Shown here in pieces: positions 17,913 to 25,171 of a DNA stretch of 64,000 bases. The translations under genes and the position numbers were made by a program. The first letter of the stretch is position 1. Each line of letters begins with the position of its first letter. Origin of the DNA: Sediminicola sp040566555 (GTDB lineage: Bacteria > Bacteroidota > Bacteroidia > Flavobacteriales > Flavobacteriaceae); NCBI RefSeq assembly GCF_040566555.1, contig NZ_JBEWYP010000001.1, positions 744,001 through 808,000 of the forward strand, given 5' to 3'. The notes under the pieces are model-generated. The model saw nothing but the letters and a program-made list of their open reading frames with translations. It made no database searches and had not been told where the DNA came from.

Positions 17913-19025
17913 TTATAATTTATCTATTACCGCTTTTAAGCGTTCTGTAATATCCGCGATGGCTCCAATACCATTAACGCTATGAAATTTTCCCTTAGAC
18001 TCGTAATACTGCTTTAAAGGGGCGGTCTTTTGGTTGTACTCCTCAAATCTGTTTCGGATCTTATCCTCATCCTGATCATCTGGCCTTCCACTTACCTCTC
18101 CTCTTTCCAAAAGACGCTGAATCAATACCTCATCATTCGCTTCAAGTGCAATTGTCGCATTGATCTTCATGTCCTTGGTATCCAAAAAATTGTCCAAGGC
18201 CTCTGCTTGTGCAGTCGTTCTTGGGAATCCATCGAATATAAATCCGGATGCTTCAGGATTTTTCTCCACTTCATCCTGCAACATTTTTATCGTAACCTCA
18301 TCCGGCACAAGATCACCTTTATCCATATAAGATTTGGCAAGTTGTCCCAGAGGAGTATCATTTTTAATATTGTAACGGAACACATCACCTGTAGAAATAT
18401 GCTTTAAGTTATAAGTGTCCCTTAGGAATGCAGCTTGGGTGCCCTTTCCGGCCCCTGGTTTTCCGAACAATACTATGTTTATCATATATTTTTGGTTTAA
18501 TTGGTATACTTCTTTTAAATTTCTGCCCAATTCATTGTAATCCAAACCATACCCAACGATAAACTTATCGGGAATTTCCATTCCTACATAGTCAATGGTA
18601 TATTCCCCATTGTAAACGGATGGTTTATAAAAAAGGGTGGCTATTTTAAATTCTTTGACATTGGCATTGGCAAACAAATGCACCAGTTTTTGTAAGGTTC
18701 GGCCGGTATCAATGATATCTTCTAAAATGATGACTACCTTACCTTCAATATTCTCTGGCACATCCAACAAGGTTTCTACTATTCCTGTAGAGGTAAGTCC
18801 GCTATAAGAGCTCAACTTCACAAAGGAAACCTCACATGGGTGCTCATAATGCTTTAAAACATCCGAAACAAACATAAAAGATCCATTAAGTACGCCTACA
18901 AAAATGGGCACTTGATCTTTATAATCTGCTGCAACGGCATGCGCCACCTTTTTAACAGCAGTTTCTATTTCCTGTTTGCTAAGAAATGGTTTAAAATATT
19001 TGTCGTGGAGCTTTATCACCGCCAT
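17913..19025 (-). CDS. hpt-adk: Fused hypoxanthine phosphoribosyltransferase - adenylate kinase
   Basis: 370 residues in one uninterrupted frame. Residues 1-180 are a complete HPRT (PRPP-binding VVIILEDIIDTGRT at 98-110; substrate loop VKLSSYSG at 69-76). Residues 181-370 are a complete 190-residue adenylate kinase starting Met181-Ile-Asn-Ile-Val, with P-loop GKPGAGKGT at 188-196, then STGDVFR and GFPRTTAQ. The AK lid is short with no Cys zinc site visible. The two enzymes catalyse purine salvage (IMP/GMP) and AMP/ADP interconversion. No linker separates them: HPRT ends QLNQKY and AK begins directly. An internal start at Met181 (codon at 18485-18483) could still make free Adk. See findings. 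Confidence 0.93.
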   Translation of the reverse strand: MAVIKLHDKYFKPFLSKQEIETAVKKVAHAVAADYKDQVPIFVGVLNGSFMFVSDVLKHYEHPCEVSFVKLSSYSGLTSTGIVETLLDVPENIEGKVVIILEDIIDTGRTLQKLVHLFANANVKEFKIATLFYKPSVYNGEYTIDYVGMEIPDKFIVGYGLDYNELGRNLKEVYQLNQKYMINIVLFGKPGAGKGTQAAFLRDTYNLKHISTGDVFRYNIKNDTPLGQLAKSYMDKGDLVPDEVTIKMLQDEVEKNPEASGFIFDGFPRTTAQAEALDNFLDTKDMKINATIALEANDEVLIQRLLERGEVSGRPDDQDEDKIRNRFEEYNQKTAPLKQYYESKGKFHSVNGIGAIADITERLKAVIDKL

Positions 19026-19041
19026 TAATTTAATGAGATGC

Positions 19042-19049
19042 CAAAGATA
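19042..19049 (-). promoter_or_regulatory. Putative -7 box for hpt-adk
   Basis: Minus-strand TATCTTTG, matching the Bacteroidetes -7 consensus TAnnTTTG, 17 bases upstream of the ATG. No good -33 TTG at the ideal spacing was seen. Confidence 0.35.
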
Positions 19050-19101
19050 ACATTTTGATTTCTCTTTTTAAGATGCGCAAGGCTGTTTTAAGATTTAAAT
19101 G

Positions 19102-19109
19102 TATTTTTG
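19102..19109 (+). promoter_or_regulatory. Putative -7 box for purK-purE
   Basis: TATTTTTG fits TAnnTTTG, 45 bases upstream of the purK ATG. No ideal -33 TTG found. Confidence 0.4.
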
Positions 19110-19154
19110 TTACACTATTTGTATTCGATTATCCATAAGACTAAAGAATAATCC

Positions 19155-20309
19155 ATGAACTATTTTTCTTCCGATTTCAAACTGGGTATCCTAGGCGGTG
19201 GCCAATTAGGAAAAATGATGCTTTACGAGACCCGTAAGTTCGATATCCACACCAAAGTTCTGGACCCTTCAAAGGAGGCGCCCTGTAAAATATCCTGCAA
19301 TGAGTTCCAACAAGGAGACCTCATGGATTATGATACCGTTTACAATTTTGGAAAAAATGTGGATGTTCTTACTATTGAAATCGAGAATATCAACTTGGAT
19401 GCACTAGAACAGTTGGAGGAGGAAGGCATCAAGGTGTATCCACCATCACAAACATTGCGCACCATTCAGAACAAAGCCACACAGAAGCTTTTTTATATAG
19501 ATCATAATATCCCTACGGCCCCTTTCAGCAGGTTTGCCCACACTAGTGAAATAGAGGACAGTATTAGCAATGGCGGGATGGAATTTCCCTTTGTATGGAA
19601 ATGCACCAAATTTGGTTATGATGGTCAAGGGGTAAAGGTAGTAAGAAGCCTAAAGGACTTGGATGGTTTGCCGAACGTGGAATGCATTGCGGAAAAAATG
19701 ATCCCGTTTAAAAATGAGCTTGCCGTAATTGTGGTTAGAAATCCTAGCGGACAAGTGGCCACCTACCCTGTTGTGGAAATGGAGTTTCACCCAGAAGCCA
19801 ACCAGGTGGAATATGTGATTTGTCCCGCCAGAATTGATGAAAAGGTAGCAGAAAAAGCAAATATAATCGCCTTAAAAGTTTCAGAAAAAATGAAACATAT
19901 TGGGGTTTTGGCTGTAGAAATGTTTCAAACCAAGGACGATCAGATCTTGGTCAACGAAGTGGCCCCTAGGCCTCATAATAGCGGACATTACAGTATTGAA
20001 GCCAGCTATACCAATCAATTTGAGCAACATATCCGCGCAATATTAGACCTCCCATTAGGGAATACAGCGAGCAAAGTAGCCGGTATTATGGTGAATTTAG
20101 TGGGCGCTGAGGGACACACTGGAAATGTGGTCTATGACAACATGGAAGAAATCCTTAAAATGGAAGGGGTTACCCCACACATCTATGGAAAAAAACAAAC
20201 GAGGCCCTTTAGAAAAATGGGACATGTGACCATAGTGAACGACGACATTGCAAAGGCAAGAAAAATTGCTGAGCAGGTAAAAGGGACCATCAAAGTAATA
20301 AGTGAATAA
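19155..20309 (+). CDS. purK: 5-(carboxyamino)imidazole ribonucleotide synthase
   Basis: 384 residues of the ATP-grasp family. It starts MNYFSSDFKLGILGGGQLGKMM, with the PurK nucleotide motif GGGQLG at 14-20. ATP-grasp segments include VWKCTKFGYDGQGVKVV, AEKMIPFKNELAVIV and VNEVAPRPHNSGHYSIEA. It converts AIR plus bicarbonate to N5-CAIR in purine synthesis. purE follows after 15 bases, so they form an operon. It stands divergent from hpt-adk, another purine gene. Confidence 0.96.
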   Translation: MNYFSSDFKLGILGGGQLGKMMLYETRKFDIHTKVLDPSKEAPCKISCNEFQQGDLMDYDTVYNFGKNVDVLTIEIENINLDALEQLEEEGIKVYPPSQTLRTIQNKATQKLFYIDHNIPTAPFSRFAHTSEIEDSISNGGMEFPFVWKCTKFGYDGQGVKVVRSLKDLDGLPNVECIAEKMIPFKNELAVIVVRNPSGQVATYPVVEMEFHPEANQVEYVICPARIDEKVAEKANIIALKVSEKMKHIGVLAVEMFQTKDDQILVNEVAPRPHNSGHYSIEASYTNQFEQHIRAILDLPLGNTASKVAGIMVNLVGAEGHTGNVVYDNMEEILKMEGVTPHIYGKKQTRPFRKMGHVTIVNDDIAKARKIAEQVKGTIKVISE

Positions 20310-20324
20310 GAAAATTATACAACT

Positions 20325-20813
20325 ATGAGTAAAGTGGCAGTGGTTATGGGAAGCACAAGTGATCTTCCCGTTATGCAGGAAGCAGTGGATATTTTAATAG
20401 GTTTTGACATAGAGGTTGATGTGGATATCGTTTCCGCTCACCGTACCCCTGAAAAATTATTCGACTTTAGTATGAATGCCCATAAAAACGGCTATTCAGT
20501 TATCATTGCCGGTGCTGGCGGTGCGGCCCATCTCCCGGGCATGGTAGCGTCCATGTCGCCATTGCCCGTTATTGGTGTTCCGGTGAAGAGCAGCAATTCT
20601 ATTGATGGATGGGACTCCATTCTGTCCATCCTACAAATGCCCGGCGGGGTCCCGGTTGCCACTGTAGCCCTGAACGGTGCCAAAAATGCCGGTATCCTAG
20701 CCGCCCAAATTATTGGCAGCAGTGATAAATGCGTTCTGGACAAAATTTTGCTCTACAAGGAAGGGTTGAAACAAAAAGTAATACAAGGAGCAGAAGAAGT
20801 ACGCAAAAAATAA
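20325..20813 (+). CDS. purE: 5-(carboxyamino)imidazole ribonucleotide mutase
   Basis: 162 residues, the usual class I PurE length. Motifs: MGSTSDLPVM at 8-17, SAHRTPEKLF, and AGAGGAAHLPGMVAS (active-site His in the AHLPG loop). It rearranges N5-CAIR to CAIR. It is directly downstream of purK. Confidence 0.97.
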   Translation: MSKVAVVMGSTSDLPVMQEAVDILIGFDIEVDVDIVSAHRTPEKLFDFSMNAHKNGYSVIIAGAGGAAHLPGMVASMSPLPVIGVPVKSSNSIDGWDSILSILQMPGGVPVATVALNGAKNAGILAAQIIGSSDKCVLDKILLYKEGLKQKVIQGAEEVRKK

Positions 20814-20916
20814 CCTCAAGGAGGATGTGACCAACAATTGATTGGTGAACTTCAAATTAATGCCTCCTCATATACAACAGATTGCAACATAAATTAAAAT
20901 TGAATTAGAATACACT

Positions 20917-22935
20917 ATGAACAACCCCTTATTGACACCTTTTGATACGGCTCCTTTTTCCAAAATAAAGAATGAACATTTTATGCCTGCTTTCTTGGAG
21001 TCTATGGCTCAAGCCCGACAGGAAATAGACCTTATCGCGAACGCGAGTTCTGCTCCGACTTTCGAAAACACAATTGCAGCCTTGGATTTTGCAGGTCAAC
21101 AATTGGATCGGGTATCAAGTGTATTTTTCAATTTAAATTCTGCTGAGACCAATCCTGAAATTCAAAAAATCGCACAGGAGGTTTCCCCACTACTCTCAGA
21201 GTTCAGCAACGACATAATGCTTAATGAAAGCCTTTTTAAAAGGGTCAAGGCCGTTTATGAACAAAAGGATGACTTAAACCTGACGAAAGAGGAATACACT
21301 CTGTTGGACAAAAAGTATAAAAGTTTTAGTAGAAATGGCGCTAATTTGCCAGATGACAAAAAAATACGCCTTCGTGAAATTGATGCCGAGCTTTCCAAAT
21401 TAAAGCTACAATTTGGGGAAAATATCCTTGCCGAGACCAACAAATATGAAATGCACCTTACCGATGAGTCCGACTTGGATGGTCTTCCGGAGGGCGAAAA
21501 AGAGGCTGCGGAACAGTTAGCAAAATCAAAAGACAAAGAAGGTTGGTTGATCACCTTGGATTACCCAAGCTATATCCCATTCATGAAATACGCCAAAAAT
21601 AGGGCGTTGAGAAAGGAACTTTCCATAGCATTTGGCAGCAAAGGATTTCATAATGACGAACTGGACAACCAAGAAAACATAATGAAGATTGCTAGGCTCC
21701 GTTATGAGCGTGCTAAATTATTGGGATATAAGTCCCATGCCCATTTTGTCCTGGAGGAGAGAATGGCAGAAACCCCTGAAAAAGTTCATGAGTTCCTAAA
21801 CGAACTATTGGAAAAGGCAAAACCGGCTGCAGAAAGAGAATTTAAAGAACTGGAAAATTTTGCCAAGGAATTGGATCAGATTGACAGGTTGGAAAAATGG
21901 GACAGTGCTTATTATTCCGAGAAGCTAAAACAAAAACTGTTCAATTTGGACGATGAGAAACTGAAGCCATATTTTAAATTGGAAAACGTTATTGCAGGGG
22001 TTTTCAAAGTAGCAGAAAAATTATTCGGATTGCAATTCGAAGAAGTTTTTGATATTGACAAATACCACTCGGATGTGAAAACATATCGCATATATGATGA
22101 GCATAAAAATTTGGTCTCCCTCTTCTATGCGGATTTTCATCCAAGAGCTGGAAAACGTGGGGGAGCCTGGATGACTTCCTTTAAATCACAATATGTGCAA
22201 TATGGCGTTAATGAAAGACCACATATTTCCAATGTGTGCAATTTCACCAAACCAACAGCCAGCAAGCCCTCCTTACTGACCTTTAATGAAGTGACCACCC
22301 TCTTCCATGAGTTTGGTCACGGACTGCACGGTATGTTGGCCAATACGGTTTATCCTGGATTATCGGGCACCTCCGTGTATTGGGATTTCGTAGAACTACC
22401 AAGCCAGATTTTGGAAAATTGGTGTTACGAAAAAGAGGCTTTGGAACTGTTTGCAACACACTACAAGACAGGAGAATTGATTCCCATGGAAATGGTCGAA
22501 AAAATAAAGGAATCCTCTACCTTTCAAGAGGGGATGGCCACCTTGCGCCAATTGAGTTTCGCCCTATTGGACATGTCTTGGCACGGAACAGATCCATCTG
22601 ATATTACGGATGTAAAGGAACAGGAAAAAGAGGCTTTTAGGGACACCGACCTATTTCCCGATATGCCGGAGACCTGTATGAGCACTTCCTTCGCACATAT
22701 TTTTCAAGGCGGATATTCCTCAGGCTATTACAGCTACAAATGGGCAGAAGTGCTAGATGCGGATGCTTTTGCCTATTTTAAGGAAAAAGGCATATTCAAC
22801 AAAGAAGTGGCTACTAAGTTCAAAGAACATATCCTATCTAAGGGAGGAACGGAAAACCCAATGGACCTCTATAAGCGTTTTAGGGGTGCCGAGCCAAAAA
22901 TTGAGGCCCTTTTGGAAAGGGCAGGATTAATTTAA
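20917..22935 (+). CDS. M3 family oligopeptidase (Dcp/OpdA type)
   Basis: 672 residues, cytoplasmic (no signal peptide). The metal site is HEFGH at His464-His468 with the third ligand Glu493 (DFVELPSQ), the classical M3 spacing. The N-terminal helical half starts MNNPLLTPFDTAPFSKIKNEHFMPAF, typical of prolyl/oligopeptidase-A-like members. It degrades short peptides. dcp versus opdA (prlC) cannot be decided from sequence alone. It lies about 100 bases after purE and ends just before a strong bidirectional terminator. Confidence 0.95.
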   Translation: MNNPLLTPFDTAPFSKIKNEHFMPAFLESMAQARQEIDLIANASSAPTFENTIAALDFAGQQLDRVSSVFFNLNSAETNPEIQKIAQEVSPLLSEFSNDIMLNESLFKRVKAVYEQKDDLNLTKEEYTLLDKKYKSFSRNGANLPDDKKIRLREIDAELSKLKLQFGENILAETNKYEMHLTDESDLDGLPEGEKEAAEQLAKSKDKEGWLITLDYPSYIPFMKYAKNRALRKELSIAFGSKGFHNDELDNQENIMKIARLRYERAKLLGYKSHAHFVLEERMAETPEKVHEFLNELLEKAKPAAEREFKELENFAKELDQIDRLEKWDSAYYSEKLKQKLFNLDDEKLKPYFKLENVIAGVFKVAEKLFGLQFEEVFDIDKYHSDVKTYRIYDEHKNLVSLFYADFHPRAGKRGGAWMTSFKSQYVQYGVNERPHISNVCNFTKPTASKPSLLTFNEVTTLFHEFGHGLHGMLANTVYPGLSGTSVYWDFVELPSQILENWCYEKEALELFATHYKTGELIPMEMVEKIKESSTFQEGMATLRQLSFALLDMSWHGTDPSDITDVKEQEKEAFRDTDLFPDMPETCMSTSFAHIFQGGYSSGYYSYKWAEVLDADAFAYFKEKGIFNKEVATKFKEHILSKGGTENPMDLYKRFRGAEPKIEALLERAGLI

Positions 22936-22940
22936 CAAAC

Positions 22941-22980
22941 AAAAAAACCTGCAAAACTTAAGACCTTGCAGGTTTTTTTT
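22941..22980. terminator. Bidirectional terminator between M3 peptidase and rhodanese
   Basis: AAAAAACCTGCAA and TTGCAGGTTTTTTTT form a perfect stem between convergent genes. Confidence 0.85.
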
Positions 22981-22998
22981 AATATGAATCTTGCTCTA

Positions 22999-23358
22999 TC
23001 AAGGTTTCTTTTTCTGCAAAAAGGCATCATATCCTCCGGATAGGTTGGTCACATTTTTATAACCATGGGCCAACAACCATTCGGCAGCTTTTAAACTACG
23101 ACCACCAACCTTACAGTACACATAAACAGGTTGGTCTTTGGAAACGGCTTCAAACTGTTTGGCAAAAGTATCACCCATCCAATTGATATTTTTTGCGTTC
23201 TTTAAATGGCCGGCTTCAAATTCAGACGGTGTTCTTACATCGACTAAAACAACTGAAACCAATTGATTTTCTGACAACGAGGCAATAGGTATTGTTTTTA
23301 TTTGGGCCATTCCAAATTGAACGATGGCAAATAAAAGAAGTGATAATATGGTTTTCAT
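22999..23358 (-). CDS. Secreted rhodanese-domain protein
   Basis: 119 residues from Met at 23358 (MKTILSLLLFAIVQFGMA), which is a clean signal peptide. A longer start at 23379 is disfavoured because the -7 box at 23377-23384 would overlap it. The rhodanese fold shows DVRTPSEFEAGHLKNAKNI and the active-site Cys82 in YVYCKVGGRS. It probably transfers or binds sulfane sulfur in the periplasm. It is convergent with the M3 gene and divergent from the ECF sigma factor. Confidence 0.9.
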   Translation of the reverse strand: MKTILSLLLFAIVQFGMAQIKTIPIASLSENQLVSVVLVDVRTPSEFEAGHLKNAKNINWMGDTFAKQFEAVSKDQPVYVYCKVGGRSLKAAEWLLAHGYKNVTNLSGGYDAFLQKKKP

Positions 23359-23376
23359 AGGATAAAACTGTTTAAA

Positions 23377-23384
23377 CAAAAATA
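23377..23384 (-). promoter_or_regulatory. Putative -7 box for the rhodanese gene
   Basis: Minus-strand TATTTTTG, matching TAnnTTTG, 18 bases upstream of ATG 23358; it favours the shorter start. Confidence 0.4.
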
Positions 23385-23411
23385 ATACTTAATGTTCAAA
23401 AAAAAATAAAT

Positions 23412-23419
23412 TACATTTG
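23412..23419 (+). promoter_or_regulatory. Putative -7 box for the ECF sigma gene
   Basis: TACATTTG fits TAnnTTTG, 18 bases upstream of the ATG at 23438. Recognised by the housekeeping sigma factor rather than an autoregulated ECF promoter, if real. Confidence 0.4.
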
Positions 23420-23437
23420 GTATGAGCAAAAAATGAT

Positions 23438-23992
23438 ATGACAACTCACGTATTACAGCCCGAAATATGGGTGGATCAATATGCCGACTACCTTTTTAAT
23501 TATGCTGTTTCCCGCGTAAGCGATGCTGAAATAGCGAAAGATCTGGTACAGGAAACCTTTTTTGCTGGGTTAAAATCTGCCAAAAACTATAAAGGCGATG
23601 CTGCAGAGCGCACTTGGCTAATTGCTATTCTAAAAAGAAAAGTCATTGACCATTATCGCAAAATAAACTCCAATAAGGGAAAAGCAGAGGTACGCATGAC
23701 CTATAACTCCAGTACAGAAACAGACGGTGACTGGCTAGAGGAGCAGGTTGCCGATCCCATGAGTATATTGGAAAATAGTGATATAGAAAACGAGGAGTTG
23801 GGAATGGCCATACAGGACTGTATTTCCAAATTACCTAAAAAACAATCTTTGGTGTTTACCATGAAAACTGTTCAGGGGATGAGCACTGAAGATATTTGTA
23901 ATGAGTTGGATATTAATCCGTCTAACCTTTGGGTGATGATACACAGGGCCAGAACAACCCTGATGGATTGCCTTAATCAAAATTGGTTTTAA
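23438..23992 (+). CDS. ECF-type RNA polymerase sigma factor
   Basis: 184 residues with region 2 (YADYLFNYAVSRVSDAEIAKDLVQETFFAGLKS; the DLVQETF -10-recognition core is clear) and region 4 (CISKLPKKQSLVFTMKTVQGMSTEDICNELDINPSNLWVMIHRARTTL, a helix-turn-helix), joined by a short linker. There is no extracellular or membrane domain. The gene is followed after 3 bases by a small HxxxCxxC protein, the arrangement of a sigma/anti-sigma pair. Target genes are unknown. Confidence 0.93.
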   Translation: MTTHVLQPEIWVDQYADYLFNYAVSRVSDAEIAKDLVQETFFAGLKSAKNYKGDAAERTWLIAILKRKVIDHYRKINSNKGKAEVRMTYNSSTETDGDWLEEQVADPMSILENSDIENEELGMAIQDCISKLPKKQSLVFTMKTVQGMSTEDICNELDINPSNLWVMIHRARTTLMDCLNQNWF

Positions 23993-23995
23993 ATT

Positions 23996-24232
23996 ATGAT
24001 TTCTTGCCAAGAAGCAGCAGTAATATGCAACAAAGCACAATATAGAGAAGCTAAGTTTTTGGAGATCCTAAGACTTAAGTTCCATATTCTTATGTGCAAG
24101 ACTTGCTCGAAATACACTAAGAAGAACACCAAGCTTACAACCTTATGTGAGCAGGCTCGTTTAAATGCCCTATCGGAAAAGGACAAATTGGACATGAAGG
24201 AAAAGCTATATCCAAAAAGCAAACAAGAGTAG
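23996..24232 (+). CDS. Small HxxxCxxC protein, probable ZAS-type anti-sigma partner
   Basis: 78 residues, soluble, no membrane segment. His30, Cys34 and Cys37 form HILMCKTC (HxxxCxxC), the zinc anti-sigma (ZAS) signature; Cys4 and Cys11 lie upstream. The position, 3 bases after an ECF sigma gene, supports an anti-sigma role, as in the cytoplasmic ZAS proteins. It overlaps the convergent membrane-protein gene by 27 bases at the 3' end. Function is inferred, not shown. Confidence 0.75.
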   Translation: MISCQEAAVICNKAQYREAKFLEILRLKFHILMCKTCSKYTKKNTKLTTLCEQARLNALSEKDKLDMKEKLYPKSKQE

Positions 24233-25030
24233 GAATAGCCACCAAAAGATAGGCATGGATTCCACCCAAAAGGAAGAAAAATAAGTAGATTGTTTTTTTT
24301 GGGTAAACAACATTAGCAGTCCCAGCATAAACAACCCCACGCCCTTAGACAAGGCATCCAGATTAGAGATATGGTCCTTTAAAAAAAGGAACCAAAAAAA
24401 AAGAAAGGCCCCAAATGTGCCTATCATCTTAGTCCTTAAATAGCCAATTAGTTGTGGCAAAGTCTTTAAATCAGGCCCATCATATTTCAAATCCCTGATC
24501 TCAAAGGGCACCATCAGTACTAATACGAACAAAAATCGCTGTACTCCTTCCACCCACACATCCCAGGTTAGATCTCCTGATACAGCCAGAACTGGCAAAT
24601 GCACGGTAGCCCCTGCCCAAACAACTGCTACGACAACAATTTTAAAACCCCCAAGGCTTCTCAGATTTCTAGCCTTAGGCAAAACCGGTATGGCATAAAG
24701 AGTCGTTAATAATACCAGTACGACAATACACTTCCATGCATCTAAATTCAAAAACCATGCGTGATAGATGGCAATGAAAAAAGAAATAAAGCTAAAGATC
24801 TGTATATTCTTATGGTAGCTATTGGCAACAAGGAGGTATTTCTTGGCCTCAACCCCATATTTGACAAAGTTATAACCGACAATAGTGCCAAAAAACAGAA
24901 ATATGGCCAGATTGCGGTCCAAGGAAATGTTTAAGATTAAACAAGTCACCATCGCCATAGCAAAAACAGCTAGCGCCACATGGATACTCGCATCCAAATA
25001 AAAGTCAAAAACTCGCTTAGGCCATTTCAT
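24206..25030 (-). CDS. Polytopic membrane protein, UbiA-prenyltransferase-like
   Basis: 274 residues with about eight hydrophobic segments (first at 15-36 and 39-54, last at 256-274). The stretch LMVPFEIRDLKYDGPDLKTLPQLIG resembles the second Asp-rich motif of UbiA prenyltransferases (DxRDxxxD followed by a short loop). The first Asp motif (NDxxD) is not visible: the equivalent region reads GYNFVKYGVEAK. It may be a divergent or inactive family member. Divergent from gcvP. I do not assign a substrate. Confidence 0.65.
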   Translation of the reverse strand: MKWPKRVFDFYLDASIHVALAVFAMAMVTCLILNISLDRNLAIFLFFGTIVGYNFVKYGVEAKKYLLVANSYHKNIQIFSFISFFIAIYHAWFLNLDAWKCIVVLVLLTTLYAIPVLPKARNLRSLGGFKIVVVAVVWAGATVHLPVLAVSGDLTWDVWVEGVQRFLFVLVLMVPFEIRDLKYDGPDLKTLPQLIGYLRTKMIGTFGAFLFFWFLFLKDHISNLDALSKGVGLFMLGLLMLFTQKKQSTYFSSFWVESMPIFWWLFLLLFAFWI

Positions 25031-25080
25031 TGAACAAAACTAATTAAACTGTTTACAAGATTGATTTTTAGTTAAAAACT

Positions 25081-25100
25081 TTATGTTTTACCTAACATAA
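25081..25100. promoter_or_regulatory. Inverted repeat upstream of gcvP
   Basis: TTATGTT-N6-AACATAA, 7-bp perfect arms, centred about 38 bases upstream of the gcvP -7 box. It could be an operator for gcvP or the divergent membrane-protein gene; no regulator is identified. Confidence 0.35.
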
Positions 25101-25127
25101 TTTATCGATTTTGAAATAAGAAATCAG

Positions 25128-25135
25128 TAATTTTG
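25128..25135 (+). promoter_or_regulatory. Putative -7 box of gcvP
   Basis: TAATTTTG fits the Bacteroidetes -7 consensus TAnnTTTG exactly, 37 bases upstream of ATG 25172. It overlaps the upstream TTG codon at 25133, showing that this TTG is not the start. Confidence 0.55.
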
Positions 25136-25171
25136 CACATCTTTTTGATTAAGAAAAAAAACGCCCAAAAT

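Noticed and set aside
18483..18485. Sequencing frameshift or separate adk start at the HPRT-AK junction
   Set aside because: The frame is continuous and both halves are intact, so I list a fusion, though an internal start cannot be excluded.
25133..25171. TTG start of gcvP 39 bases upstream
   Set aside because: TTG is part of the -7 promoter box and the extra residues are not family-like.
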